A DNA stretch of 64,000 nucleotides, from positions 558,001 through 622,000 of the forward strand of contig JAIETZ010000003.1 in assembly GCA_019744775.1 (NCBI GenBank), given 5' to 3'. This document shows, one piece after another, positions 18,944-27,677 of the stretch. Under the pieces are notes generated by a model. The model had not been told where the DNA came from. It ran no database searches and saw nothing but the letters and a program-made list of their open reading frames with translations. Positions within the stretch are counted from its first letter, which is position 1, and the number at the start of each line of letters is the position of its first letter. A program made the translations under genes and the position numbers. This stretch comes from Candidatus Obscuribacterales bacterium (GTDB taxonomy: Bacteria; Cyanobacteriota; Vampirovibrionia; Obscuribacterales; Obscuribacteraceae).

Positions 18944-20137
18944 ATGAAGGGCTTGTCAACCTCGCTGAGCCATCGCTTGTATACGCTCCTGGGCGCCACT
19001 TTCGTCGTTTTCGAAGGAGTGTTTCTCACCCTTTGGGCAAATGACTTTTGGTTTAGGATTAATCTAGTCTTACTGGCACTGCCTGTTTTGGCTGTTGCGT
19101 GCGGAATGGCTCACCTATTTCTCTGCTGGCAGGAAAGCCCGCGTGGAATTGCATTTTTTGCGTGGCTTTTTAAAGGTCAGGCACCGATTACTTATCGTCG
19201 TTGGTTGAGCCTGGACGACAGTGGAATTGTGGTTGGATCAAGGCGGGTAATTTGGGAAGCAATTGATGGATTGACTGCCACTTTTTTCGGCAATTTGCAA
19301 ATTCGTTCATTCGCTCTATCTGGAACAGCAGTAAAAGAACCGGAAGTAATATTGAAATTCCCCTTGGGTGCAGCAAATGTAAGTGAGCAAATTGCGCTTG
19401 TTACAGCCATAAAAGAACACAAGCCAAATCTCATTACCAATAAGAAAATTGAAAAAGTAGTAAGTGCAAAACCACTAAAAGGCGAAGTGATATTGCGTTA
19501 TCTCTATGCTGGATTCATAGTGCTTTTACTCTGTGATATTGCATTTTCAACATTCTCGTATTTGGAGATGATGAAGCAATATCATCAGGCGCAAACAGCA
19601 GCAAAAAATCACGAGATGGAAAAAGCAAAAGAATATCTTGCCGCTGCTGAGAAAATTCAGGACAACCCGCCGGCGTTTTCGTATACTGCGCCAAAATTAT
19701 TGAAAGATGGTTCGGTTGCAGGTGGTGCATTGCGTGTACGTGCTGAAACACTTTATGCCCTTGGTGATAAACAGGGCGCAATTGATGCGGCTTACAGAGC
19801 GCAGAAAGCTCAACCTGCTAGTTATAAAACAAATTTGTTGCTGGCCCGTCTCTTGGTTGAGGATGGAAAATTGGCAGAAGCACGCGCTCAGGTGATATCA
19901 GCAATCGATGCAAGAGCCGATGAGCTTATGCCATACCTGTACATGATGGCTATTTACTGCCAGATGGATAAACGTCCAGAGGCTGAACGCCTTTATAAGC
20001 AAACTATGAACACTTTAATAGACCAGTTCTTTGGGGAGGAGCCAATTTGGCCCCCAGGCGGCAATCGCACTCTCCATGAGCTTTTCTCCTCAGATGACGT
20101 TAATTTCCTCTTTGTGCGTCTCCTTAAGTGCCCCTAA
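18944..20137 (+). CDS. Membrane-anchored TPR protein with PH-like segment
   Basis: A 397-residue protein with two N-terminal membrane helices, a beta-rich cytoplasmic segment (WLSLDDSGIVVGSRRVIWEAIDGL) like a bacterial PH domain, a third membrane helix near residue 190 (YLYAGFIVLLLCDIAF), and a C-terminal TPR solenoid (LGDKQGAIDAAYRAQKAQP and the next repeat). The same order is seen in the protein at 34846-35982, so the two are probably paralogues. It is followed after 66 bp by an SGNH protein gene on the same strand. Confidence 0.7.
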   Translation: MKGLSTSLSHRLYTLLGATFVVFEGVFLTLWANDFWFRINLVLLALPVLAVACGMAHLFLCWQESPRGIAFFAWLFKGQAPITYRRWLSLDDSGIVVGSRRVIWEAIDGLTATFFGNLQIRSFALSGTAVKEPEVILKFPLGAANVSEQIALVTAIKEHKPNLITNKKIEKVVSAKPLKGEVILRYLYAGFIVLLLCDIAFSTFSYLEMMKQYHQAQTAAKNHEMEKAKEYLAAAEKIQDNPPAFSYTAPKLLKDGSVAGGALRVRAETLYALGDKQGAIDAAYRAQKAQPASYKTNLLLARLLVEDGKLAEARAQVISAIDARADELMPYLYMMAIYCQMDKRPEAERLYKQTMNTLIDQFFGEEPIWPPGGNRTLHELFSSDDVNFLFVRLLKCP

Positions 20138-20203
20138 TGGTCTCTCAATAACCCTTGGCTGCCGGTTATAATTGGCAGGTCACAGAGCCAGTTTGAGAGC
20201 CGC

Positions 20204-21406
20204 GTGCAGCAATCAACCATATCCAGAATTCTGTTCAGCACAACGGTATTGTCCGTGGTGCTTGTTGTTGCTTTCGATCTCTGGATAGGACTTGCGCATC
20301 CGTTAGCAAAATCACCGACTGCAAGTTTGGATCGCACTGAAGTTTATTGCGCGACAAATACATACGAGAAGGAAGTGAAGTCACCTCCTGTAGTTGTATT
20401 GGGTTCGTCGCTTGTAACTGCGCCAATCATGCAAGCGGAATCTAACTATCACAAGACTGCGATACCGCGCTTTTTGCATAGACGCTCGCATGTTCTAGAA
20501 AATGCGATTGCAGAGAAATTGGGAAGCACACCCGATGTCTATTGCATGGCAGTAGGTGGAGAGATGGCATCGGATGCTTATCTCATCACGAAACGCTTAC
20601 TGAAAAAGACAACGCCTATCGCTGTTGTGTATGGCGTTGCGCCAAGAGACTTTCAAGACAACTTGATGCCTGGCATTCAATCCAGTGAGACATTCAGAAT
20701 TTTGTCTGACATCGATGATGTTAAAGACCTGAGTCAAAAAACCACCTTGTCTTTTGAAGAACAAGGCGGACTATTTGTTGAGCGTATTAGCGCATTGGCT
20801 CGTTATCGCGCAGACATTCGCTCATATGTTGCATTGAGAGCAAAGAAAATTATCGACGCACTTTCGCCAGTGCCACTCTTTGAAAAGATGGGCCCCGATT
20901 TGCAAGTGCGCGTGCGCCGTGATGGCTGGTTTCCTGAAGAAGCACTGGGAACTCCACCGGCTGTACCTGGCTATGCCGTGGAGCACACGCCCGAGAAGCA
21001 AGTCACTTATGAATACATCCGTCGCTATAACCCAATCGCACCAAAATTCGTAGACGCTGAATTCGGTTATCTAAACAAGCTATTTCAATTGTGCGATGAG
21101 AAAGGCGTATCCGTAGTCGTCGTCAACATGCCGCTGAGCGCCTTCAACAAAAAGCTGATGGCCAAAGGCTTCTACACCGAGTACATGTCCCGCATGAAAA
21201 ACGTCTGCGCCCAAGCCAACGCCGAATTCGTCGACCTCAACACAACAGAGTGGGACGCAGCCGACAACTTCGTTGACTCCGTGCACTTAAAACCGGAAGT
21301 AAGCCAGAAATTCCTCGAGACTCTAGCCGACGTCGTCTCCAAATCACAAGCCGCCATTGCCATCAAGTCCGGCAAAACCATCGCCGCAACCACACAGACG
21401 CGTTAG
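20204..21406 (+). CDS. SGNH/DUF1574-like envelope protein (paralogue 1)
   Basis: A 400-residue protein with an N-terminal membrane anchor (residues 8-30) and an outward SGNH-hydrolase-like domain. VVVLGSSLVT holds the presumed Ser nucleophile (Ser69) and FVDSVHLKPEVSQ the late Asp-xx-His pair. GDAR-like acid residues and YGVAPRDFQDN are shared with the three paralogues at 23820-27665. By analogy with AlgX/AlgJ-type proteins it may move acetyl groups onto a polysaccharide. The start is GTG after GAGAG. This copy is separated from the MBOAT operon by about 2.4 kb. Confidence 0.75.
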   Translation: MQQSTISRILFSTTVLSVVLVVAFDLWIGLAHPLAKSPTASLDRTEVYCATNTYEKEVKSPPVVVLGSSLVTAPIMQAESNYHKTAIPRFLHRRSHVLENAIAEKLGSTPDVYCMAVGGEMASDAYLITKRLLKKTTPIAVVYGVAPRDFQDNLMPGIQSSETFRILSDIDDVKDLSQKTTLSFEEQGGLFVERISALARYRADIRSYVALRAKKIIDALSPVPLFEKMGPDLQVRVRRDGWFPEEALGTPPAVPGYAVEHTPEKQVTYEYIRRYNPIAPKFVDAEFGYLNKLFQLCDEKGVSVVVVNMPLSAFNKKLMAKGFYTEYMSRMKNVCAQANAEFVDLNTTEWDAADNFVDSVHLKPEVSQKFLETLADVVSKSQAAIAIKSGKTIAATTQTR

Positions 21407-21418
21407 TTCCGGTACTTC

Positions 21419-21441
21419 GTAGGGGCGCATTGCATGCGCCC
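21419..21441 (+). repeat. PR24 repeat, copy 3
   Basis: GTAGGGGCGCA, TTGCA and TGCGCCC follow the stop of the SGNH gene by 12 bp. It is an exact arm copy, with C in place of the leading T. It lies just past the 3' end of the response-regulator remnant. Confidence 0.8.
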
Positions 21442-21443
21442 GT

Positions 21444-21758
21444 CTAGCTCGCTCTCGGCGCTAGTCTCTGTAGGCTGGACAAAAAGTTGGGATCCACCAT
21501 ACACAGCCCATCCCGACAATTGCTCGACGCAACTACCTCCAAAACTTCCTCTTCCTCATGCGTTAACACTGGACTCGTCTTCGTATGCGCATTAGCGGCA
21601 AACAGCACTCGCCGTGCAATCAGCGGATCCAGCCACACTGACCCAAACTGCACCGACCTGACCGATGTCTCAAGCGCCTGAAGCATTGCCGTTCCCAGCC
21701 GAATGACCACGTCAACCTCGACAAGCAGTATTTTTACAGGTTCTGTTTGTGTTCGCAT
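21444..21758 (-). pseudogene. Internally deleted NarL-type response regulator remnant
   Basis: A 104-residue reading frame. The start (VKILLVEVDVVIRLGTAMLQALE) looks like the first strand and helix of a receiver domain. The text then jumps to a linker (SVWLDPLIARRVLFAAN) and the start of a LuxR-type helix-turn-helix (LTHEEEEVLEVVAS). The middle of the receiver, including the phospho-Asp and the Thr/Lys residues, is missing and the HTH is incomplete. AGGAG lies nine bases before the ATG, so a small protein may still be made. It could be a decayed gene or a genuine miniature regulator. Confidence 0.5.
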
Positions 21759-22021
21759 AACCGCTAACTCCTCGTTCCCAAGGGTAATGTAGTCGATTAA
21801 GGTGCAAGATTTGTGGAAAAGTTTCAGACTTTTGGATTGTAAATTAATCTGTTGTGAAGATGCAGAAAATCTACCATCAAGCCAAGAAGATAGACGGTGA
21901 GTTCGCTTAATGCAAGACTATTTAACGCGGCGGCCATTCTACTTTTGTTGCATATGAAACATTGTTGGAAAATCGATTTTCCATTGGGAATAAAAATTGA
22001 TGTATCTGTTGATGGTGAAGT

Positions 22022-23032
22022 ATGGCTGATAAGAAAAAGATGGTCCCCGGGAATGTGCCAGGCGATTTTTTCGTCGATACGACTTGTATTAATTGCGACA
22101 ACTGCAGGGCTTTGGCGCCTACGGTGTTCGGGGAGTTTGGGGATTATGCGGGTGTTAAGAAACAGCCGGAAAATGATGAGGAAGTGCGGGCGGCGTTGCA
22201 TGCGCTTGTTTGTTGTCCGACTGGCTCAATTGGGACTGCCGAGAAGCATGATATTAAGGCGGCGATGGCCGACTTGCCGATTCATATAGACGGTGGGATT
22301 TATTATTCGGGGTTCAATTCGCCAAAGGCTGCCGGCGGACAGAGTTATTTGATGTTGCATGATGGCGGCAATTGGATGACGGATTCGCCGAAGTTTCATC
22401 CGCATGTGACTAATTGGATTGATGAGCATGGTGGGTTGAAGTACATATTTCTGACGCATAGGGATGATGTGGCGGATGCGAATAAGTATGCAGAGAAGTA
22501 TGGGGCTAAGCGAATTATTCATAGAGAGGATTTGGAAGCGCAGCCAGATGCTGAGATTGTTATTGAGGGCATTGAGCCGGTGCAAATTGATAACGATTTT
22601 CTGGTAATTCCAATGCCGGGACATACGGAAGGGCATTGCATGATGCTGTACAAGAACAAGTATTTGTTTTCCGGTGATTCGCTGACGTCGAATTACTATC
22701 GTAAGGATGGGCTGGAATGCTGGGGTCCATTGTGGACTTGGTATTCGTTTGATGTGCAGACAGAGTCGTTGGAAAAGCTACGTAAATACGATTTTGAATG
22801 GATTCTGCCGGGGCATGGGCGTCGCTGGCATGTGGATTCGGCAGAGATGAAGCGTCAGGTGGAGAATATGCTGAATCAAGCTCAGCACGAGCCGCCACCT
22901 AATTGGAAGATTAAGCTAGCCCATGTGGAAGCCTATGCGGACTATATGGAGAAGTCTCACCAGCCAATTTATGCGGCTAAACAGCGCAAGATAGCCGAAG
23001 AAATCCGGGCCCAGATGGCGATTACGAAATAG
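22022..23032 (+). CDS. Ferredoxin-like domain fused to metallo-beta-lactamase fold hydrolase
   Basis: A 336-residue fusion. The N-terminus carries a 4Fe-4S ferredoxin motif (Cys22, Cys25, Cys28 and Cys64 or Cys65 before PTGSI). The rest is a metallo-beta-lactamase fold: THRDDVAD is the variant of HxHxDH, MPGHTEGHCMM and SGDSLTS follow, and LPGHGRRWH is late. The first His is the only one of the first HxH pair, so metal binding is atypical. Similar fusions are found in cyanobacteria and plants; the reaction is unknown, and redox-linked hydrolysis is a guess. The ATG follows GGTGAAGT. Confidence 0.82.
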   Translation: MADKKKMVPGNVPGDFFVDTTCINCDNCRALAPTVFGEFGDYAGVKKQPENDEEVRAALHALVCCPTGSIGTAEKHDIKAAMADLPIHIDGGIYYSGFNSPKAAGGQSYLMLHDGGNWMTDSPKFHPHVTNWIDEHGGLKYIFLTHRDDVADANKYAEKYGAKRIIHREDLEAQPDAEIVIEGIEPVQIDNDFLVIPMPGHTEGHCMMLYKNKYLFSGDSLTSNYYRKDGLECWGPLWTWYSFDVQTESLEKLRKYDFEWILPGHGRRWHVDSAEMKRQVENMLNQAQHEPPPNWKIKLAHVEAYADYMEKSHQPIYAAKQRKIAEEIRAQMAITK

Positions 23033-23040
23033 TTTGTTTG

Positions 23041-23119
23041 TCCTGTCCAATATTGAGCCTGTCCGTATAGATAAAGTCACGAGGGTTCATATTTCTGTTG
23101 CCGTCTAAACGGACAGAAA
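23041..23119 (+). promoter_or_regulatory. Leader with direct repeats and hairpin before the 23134 gene
   Basis: CCTGTCC occurs twice, at 23042 and 23058. CTGTCCGT (23059-23066) has its exact complement ACGGACAG at 23109-23116. The latter also forms a tight local hairpin: TTTCTGT and CCGT (with a 2-base bulge) pair with ACGG and ACAGAAA around CTAA (23092-23119). The hairpin ends just before the AGGGGAGG ribosome site, so two folds are mutually exclusive. Confidence 0.4.
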
Positions 23120-23133
23120 CAGGGGAGGACTAA

Positions 23134-23823
23134 ATGTCAGGACTGGATACTATTGAGTCAAATGATAAGCAAGCTGGTGCAACAGTTGATGCGTCGAGAT
23201 TTACTGATTACATAGCGTCAAATGATGTTGGAAGTGCTGGTTATCGTCAGATGAGTGGGGCGAAGTATGATTCGGCGAAGCCGGTCGGTGGGCAGGTTAT
23301 GGTGCCTAAAATGGACGAATCCATTTATCCGAAGGCGCAAGAAAAACCAAAATTACTTCAAGGACATGCTTCAGTAGTTGATCCTGATGCCGGTAATGAA
23401 GACGTTATGATTGGTTGGAATAAGTGGGCGAAAGACGTTCAACTACAGAGCAAGAAGAATCTCAATGAGTTTTTGACCCATCCAAGCAAATTGACGATAA
23501 ATGATGAGGCTGTGACACAAGCTGACATGCTGGAAGGGATTGATCAGCAGAATAGATTTGCGGTTAAATTCGATCGCAACGGGCATGTCGCGCAAATCAA
23601 AAAGATGCAGAGTTCCGGTAATAAGATATTCGACAAAATATCCGAGACAGCGATAACGGATTTGGATGGTACAGATACTGTAGATTTTCCGACGGGATCG
23701 CATCGCCAGGTTAGTGATGTTCTTGAATTTGGTTTTCGTCCAGGTGCTGGGCGTGATGATTTACGACAAATGAGCGCTGAGCGTGTCACTCGTCCGAGAA
23801 ACTACTACGATTCAGACAACTAG
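23134..23823 (+). CDS. Hypothetical protein, hydrophilic
   Basis: A 229-residue protein not recognised. It has no signal peptide or membrane segment and is rich in Asp, Lys and Gln. A segment FAVKFDRNGHVAQIKKM resembles the short beta repeats seen in the 42882-43640 protein, which may hint at a lineage-specific family, but this is weak. A very good ribosome site (AGGGGAGG) precedes the ATG, so it is a real gene. It converges with the SGNH operon and overlaps its last gene by 4 bp. Confidence 0.7.
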   Translation: MSGLDTIESNDKQAGATVDASRFTDYIASNDVGSAGYRQMSGAKYDSAKPVGGQVMVPKMDESIYPKAQEKPKLLQGHASVVDPDAGNEDVMIGWNKWAKDVQLQSKKNLNEFLTHPSKLTINDEAVTQADMLEGIDQQNRFAVKFDRNGHVAQIKKMQSSGNKIFDKISETAITDLDGTDTVDFPTGSHRQVSDVLEFGFRPGAGRDDLRQMSAERVTRPRNYYDSDN

Positions 23824-25058
23824 TGAACTTGCTTGATGGCAACTGGCTGATTGGTCAGTCCGGCAGTTAGATTGCGATCGTCTGAAATTGAGTTTGCGAT
23901 ATTGGTCAGCAACTTCAATCCGCCGTTTGCGTTCAAGTGCACAGTGTCTAGATAGTCTTCTAGAACAAAGTCAGGACTGGTCGACATGTCTGCAAGGGTT
24001 GCATTGTTCTTATTGCACAAAGTTGAAATGTTGGTGCGGAAGACCTTCCAGAAGGTATCGGGTAACAGTGCTCTATTTGGTCCAAGGCTGGGCATCATGA
24101 CGATAAGTGTTGGCACTTTTGATGCATTGAGACGTTCCAGCAAGTCACTAAAGAATGCAAGTTCGCTTGCATACAATGGTGGGTTTGGATTTGTGTAGCG
24201 ATTTACGTATTCAGCAGTGTTGTCTTTGAATAAGTAAGGCATAAAGGCTGGGACAAACCAAGAGTCTTTCTCTACCTTGGTAGAAGAGGCGAACATGCCC
24301 TTCATGAAGTCTGCTTCTTGAGTTGATTTTTTAGCGACAGCTGTTGTCTTGGGAAGAAACTTGGCTGGCGAATAAGTTGTTTGCATTTCGGTTTTCAAAC
24401 GACCTAGCGGTAGGTACTTATTGATGTACCAATTCATTTGACCGAAGTAATCGCCAAATGCGAGTTGGGCAAGATTGCCTGGATCCGCACATTGGGAGAA
24501 GAAGCGAAATGGTTCAGTTGTGCCGGCAGAAGGAAGCGTATTGTCGATGAAGATGCGTGGCGAGATGCCTATGACTACAAGCTTTGGTTTCTCTGTGTCT
24601 GCATTGTCTAAGAACAGACTGCGGGCGATAAGGTTGTGATCAGAAGCCATTGAGCCGGCCATAGCTGCGTTAAACACAGATACAGGTCGTGCCAGCTTGT
24701 TGGAAAGTCTTTGCTCAAGTCCTTCTACATGGCGATGAGCAATAACATCAACCTTCTTGCCTGATGCTTTAGCATCAGCTGTGAAGATAGCCGTTGCCAT
24801 TTGTGAGTCGCCAAGGACGACAACATCGGGAGTTCGCTTCTCATCGAGATAGGCTTTGGCAATCCACCACGGCCAAGTTTTAGACATACTTGTCGTGTCT
24901 GATTCGTCGTTTTGTTGGACGAGTTGTTGCAAGTCTTTCTGTGGCGTGAATAATCCGAATGCGGATGTTTTCCAAACAACAAGATTAACCAAAGCAAAAC
25001 CAGCCAGGGCATAAATGAACCGGCTGGATAGTTTAGAGGTGTTGTTGTTGTCTGGCAT
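23820..25058 (-). CDS. SGNH/DUF1574-like envelope protein (paralogue 4)
   Basis: The last gene of the MBOAT operon encodes 412 residues: an N-terminal membrane anchor (FIYALAGFALVNLVVW) and an SGNH-like domain. It has the most canonical block I of the four paralogues (VVVLGDSQMA, with the classic GDS), VIGISPRIFIDN in the middle, and YLDTVHLNANGG as block V. GAGGATA precedes the ATG. It starts 6 bp after the previous SGNH gene. It probably acts outside the membrane in polysaccharide O-acetylation, inferred from the MBOAT partner. Confidence 0.8.
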   Translation of the reverse strand: MPDNNNTSKLSSRFIYALAGFALVNLVVWKTSAFGLFTPQKDLQQLVQQNDESDTTSMSKTWPWWIAKAYLDEKRTPDVVVLGDSQMATAIFTADAKASGKKVDVIAHRHVEGLEQRLSNKLARPVSVFNAAMAGSMASDHNLIARSLFLDNADTEKPKLVVIGISPRIFIDNTLPSAGTTEPFRFFSQCADPGNLAQLAFGDYFGQMNWYINKYLPLGRLKTEMQTTYSPAKFLPKTTAVAKKSTQEADFMKGMFASSTKVEKDSWFVPAFMPYLFKDNTAEYVNRYTNPNPPLYASELAFFSDLLERLNASKVPTLIVMMPSLGPNRALLPDTFWKVFRTNISTLCNKNNATLADMSTSPDFVLEDYLDTVHLNANGGLKLLTNIANSISDDRNLTAGLTNQPVAIKQVH

Positions 25059-25064
25059 TATCCT

Positions 25065-26345
25065 CTACATTGTGGGTTCAGATTTCTTCTGATCTTTTTC
25101 TTTTTTTTGTTCGGCAAGCGCTTGGTGTTTTTCCAAATTCTGTCCGGACATGACCAGAAGGCTTGAGCTACGCTCGTTCACTTGCAGTGTGGCAACTAGG
25201 GTGTCGAAGAATTTCTTGGCGCCAAAGGCATTTAGGTGTACGGAGTCGTGGAAGTCGCCGCGTTGATCGTATTGAGGGAAGCTCGCCATGTTGTACAAGC
25301 TTGTATTGTTGTTGATTGAAAACTGTTGTAGGTCACTTAGGTAACGAACATAAGCACCTTGTGGTAGCATGCCGACGTTGTAGAGAGTAATTGGCATATT
25401 TACGATGATAAGTTCCATGCGCTCTTTGTGACAGAAATCAGCAAGCTCTCTCAAGAAATGGAATTGCAATTTATAAGTGTGTGGGTCCGGATTGCGGTAG
25501 CGGGACATGTATTCGACTGTGTTGTCCTTGAATTCCGCTGTTTGTTTTGTGATTGGCCCAGCCATGACGGCTTCCGGATGAATCTCGCCAGGCATGTAGC
25601 GTGGTAGAAGTTTGACTCTGTCCCACCAAGTAAAAGGCGTTTTCGTCCATGGTGCAGGAAGCGCGGCAGCGAGGAATTTGTTCGCTCCGTCAACGAAAGC
25701 AAGTCTGAAGTCGAGGGATGAACCGTATAAATAGACGGCGCGTTGCAACCACCATTCAAGTTTGTCGTCAGATTTGCGGAAGGCGACATCGGTTAAGTCG
25801 TCGGCGTTGACCAGACGGCGCAAATAACGAAATGGTTCAGTATCGGCAGGTGATGACAAAGTGCTGTCGATAAAGTCACGCGGAGCTACGCCATAGATGA
25901 CGATGTCGGGGCGCTGAGCGGTGTTGACCATCGCTTTGAGTGTAAGCAGCGCATCCGAAGGCATTTGTCCGGGAGCCGCCAAGCTAAAGGTGTTGAATGT
26001 GCCGCCGAAGCGTGTGCGAAGTAAATGTTCTAGGTAGCTTGCCTTGTGATAGTTGGCGAGATCTAAGCCTTTGCCGAGGTAGTTGGAATCACAGCCTGCT
26101 ATGGCGCTCACCATCAAAGATGAGCCAAGTAAAGCAACGTTATTTGTTTGCTGTTGCTTGCGCAAGTCATTCATCGTCCACCAAGCCCAGCCGCGATAAC
26201 CAAACTTGTATGGATCAAAATTAAAAGGTGTATAGAAAGACAAAGCCCAGTTTAGAGCTAGGAAAAGACCCATAGCAAAGAAGAAGGAACTTCTAAATGG
26301 ACGAAATGCCTGTTTTTCAGCTGGTTGTTGTGAACCGGGTTCCAT
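25065..26345 (-). CDS. SGNH/DUF1574-like envelope protein (paralogue 3)
   Basis: A 426-residue paralogue with a membrane anchor near residues 20-38 (FFFAMGLFLALNWALSF). The nucleophile region reads VALLGSSLMV, the middle IYGVAPRDFID and block V FHDSVHLNAFGAKK. The C-terminus is Lys/Glu-rich (EQKKEKDQKKSEPTM). The gene starts at the base next to the previous gene's stop, implying translational coupling. Having three such proteins beside a single acyltransferase suggests either separate targets or a hetero-complex. Confidence 0.8.
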   Translation of the reverse strand: MEPGSQQPAEKQAFRPFRSSFFFAMGLFLALNWALSFYTPFNFDPYKFGYRGWAWWTMNDLRKQQQTNNVALLGSSLMVSAIAGCDSNYLGKGLDLANYHKASYLEHLLRTRFGGTFNTFSLAAPGQMPSDALLTLKAMVNTAQRPDIVIYGVAPRDFIDSTLSSPADTEPFRYLRRLVNADDLTDVAFRKSDDKLEWWLQRAVYLYGSSLDFRLAFVDGANKFLAAALPAPWTKTPFTWWDRVKLLPRYMPGEIHPEAVMAGPITKQTAEFKDNTVEYMSRYRNPDPHTYKLQFHFLRELADFCHKERMELIIVNMPITLYNVGMLPQGAYVRYLSDLQQFSINNNTSLYNMASFPQYDQRGDFHDSVHLNAFGAKKFFDTLVATLQVNERSSSLLVMSGQNLEKHQALAEQKKEKDQKKSEPTM

Positions 26346-27665
26346 TTAGAGCGAGTTGCCTTTGCGTTGTGCTAGGGATTTAGTATCGATTTCTACATTG
26401 CCTTTGTTCAAGTAAGACAAAGTGGTGCTGTCCAATCTAATAGTTTCAACCAAACAGTCGAGCATTTTCTTTCCGCCATCCGGACTCAAGTGAACAGTGT
26501 CCATAAAGTCTGTGACTTGAAATGCGCCGCTGTTGTGCAAGTCGACATAACTTGCGCCTTTGGCTTTTGCCAGGGCTTTGACGCTGTTCATATATGCGCC
26601 CCAGGCTCTGTCTGAAAGCAACGAGCGATTTACATCTGTGATTGGCATCGCCATGACGACAACGTGAATACCTCGCTGTTTAGCAACGTCCAAGAAGCTG
26701 GCAAAGAATTGCATTTGGGTAAGGAAAGTGTCCCACTTCAATTCTTTGTAGCGCTTGCGATATTCAGCGAGGTTGTCGAAGATGCCGCGCTTTTTGTCTT
26801 CAGCTGTTTCAGGGCGGAAGAAGGCTTCGCCAACTTCAAGCTCTGCAGGACGATAGGCCGGAAGCAATTGGCGGCGGTCAAATATCGAAAATGGCTTAGC
26901 CCCTTTTGGTGCAGGCAATACATCATTGATGACGGTATTGGCAAGCTTTGCCAGTTTGTCAGTTATCTTCTCGCGGTCTTTGTAGAAATAGAAGACTTTG
27001 CCAAGTTCGTAGTCTAAACGAGCTTGCCAGTCAGGCAAGAACAGCGATGCATGGTCGTCAATTGAACCAAGTTGACTCAATAAACGAAACGGATCTGTTG
27101 CTGATGGACTGGGCAACAAGTTGTCCATGAAATCACGTGGACCGACTCCATAGACAATTACATCGGGCTGCTTGTCATCTTTCAACAAGAAGTTGGTCAC
27201 CATGTAAGCGTCAGATGGCATTTCACCAGGCAAGGCAAACGTATAAGCACTCGCTGAATAGCCTGTGCGGCGCTTCAGTTGATCTTCGAAATATTGTGAA
27301 TGGTGATGCTTTGATCCGTCCAATTTCTTGTTCAGGTAGTTAGCGTCGTTGCCTGAAAGCGGCACGAGCATTAAGGATGAGCCAAGAAAGACAACGTTCT
27401 TGCGATCGGGTGCATTGATGAAATCATTCACTGCCCAGCCAACCCAAGACTTGTCCAGCTTGTAATTGTTGGCGTTTTCCTTGCTCTTTCCGGCGATGTA
27501 ATAGTTCAGTGCAAGAAAGATCATTAGGGCAACCACCGCAGTGCTGCCCTTTAGGAGGCGTGTTATGGGACAACCTGAAGACTGTGCGCAACTCGCCAAC
27601 TCTGACGGAGTTGATTCACACAATCTTTGAGCCGCCGCATTCTTTGTAGCTTCGGTCTCTTTCAT
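26346..27665 (-). CDS. SGNH/DUF1574-like envelope protein (paralogue 2)
   Basis: A 439-residue paralogue and the second gene of the operon, 12 bp after the MBOAT gene. A cytoplasmic N-terminus of about 40 residues is followed by a membrane helix (STAVVALMIFLALNYYI). The nucleophile region is VVFLGSSLML, the middle is VYGVGPRDFMDN and block V is FMDTVHLSPDGGKK. The sequence is closest to paralogue 3 by shared phrases (GEMPSDAYMV compared with GQMPSDALLT). The role is as for the other copies. Confidence 0.8.
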   Translation of the reverse strand: MKETEATKNAAAQRLCESTPSELASCAQSSGCPITRLLKGSTAVVALMIFLALNYYIAGKSKENANNYKLDKSWVGWAVNDFINAPDRKNVVFLGSSLMLVPLSGNDANYLNKKLDGSKHHHSQYFEDQLKRRTGYSASAYTFALPGEMPSDAYMVTNFLLKDDKQPDVIVYGVGPRDFMDNLLPSPSATDPFRLLSQLGSIDDHASLFLPDWQARLDYELGKVFYFYKDREKITDKLAKLANTVINDVLPAPKGAKPFSIFDRRQLLPAYRPAELEVGEAFFRPETAEDKKRGIFDNLAEYRKRYKELKWDTFLTQMQFFASFLDVAKQRGIHVVVMAMPITDVNRSLLSDRAWGAYMNSVKALAKAKGASYVDLHNSGAFQVTDFMDTVHLSPDGGKKMLDCLVETIRLDSTTLSYLNKGNVEIDTKSLAQRKGNSL

Positions 27666-27677
27666 GTGAATCTACCG

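Noticed and set aside
21759-22021. A small gene in the gap before the ferredoxin-MBL gene
   Set aside because: The open frame starting at 21897 runs into the real gene in another frame and lacks a ribosome site; only a 6-bp hairpin (AAAAGT/ACTTTT) is seen.
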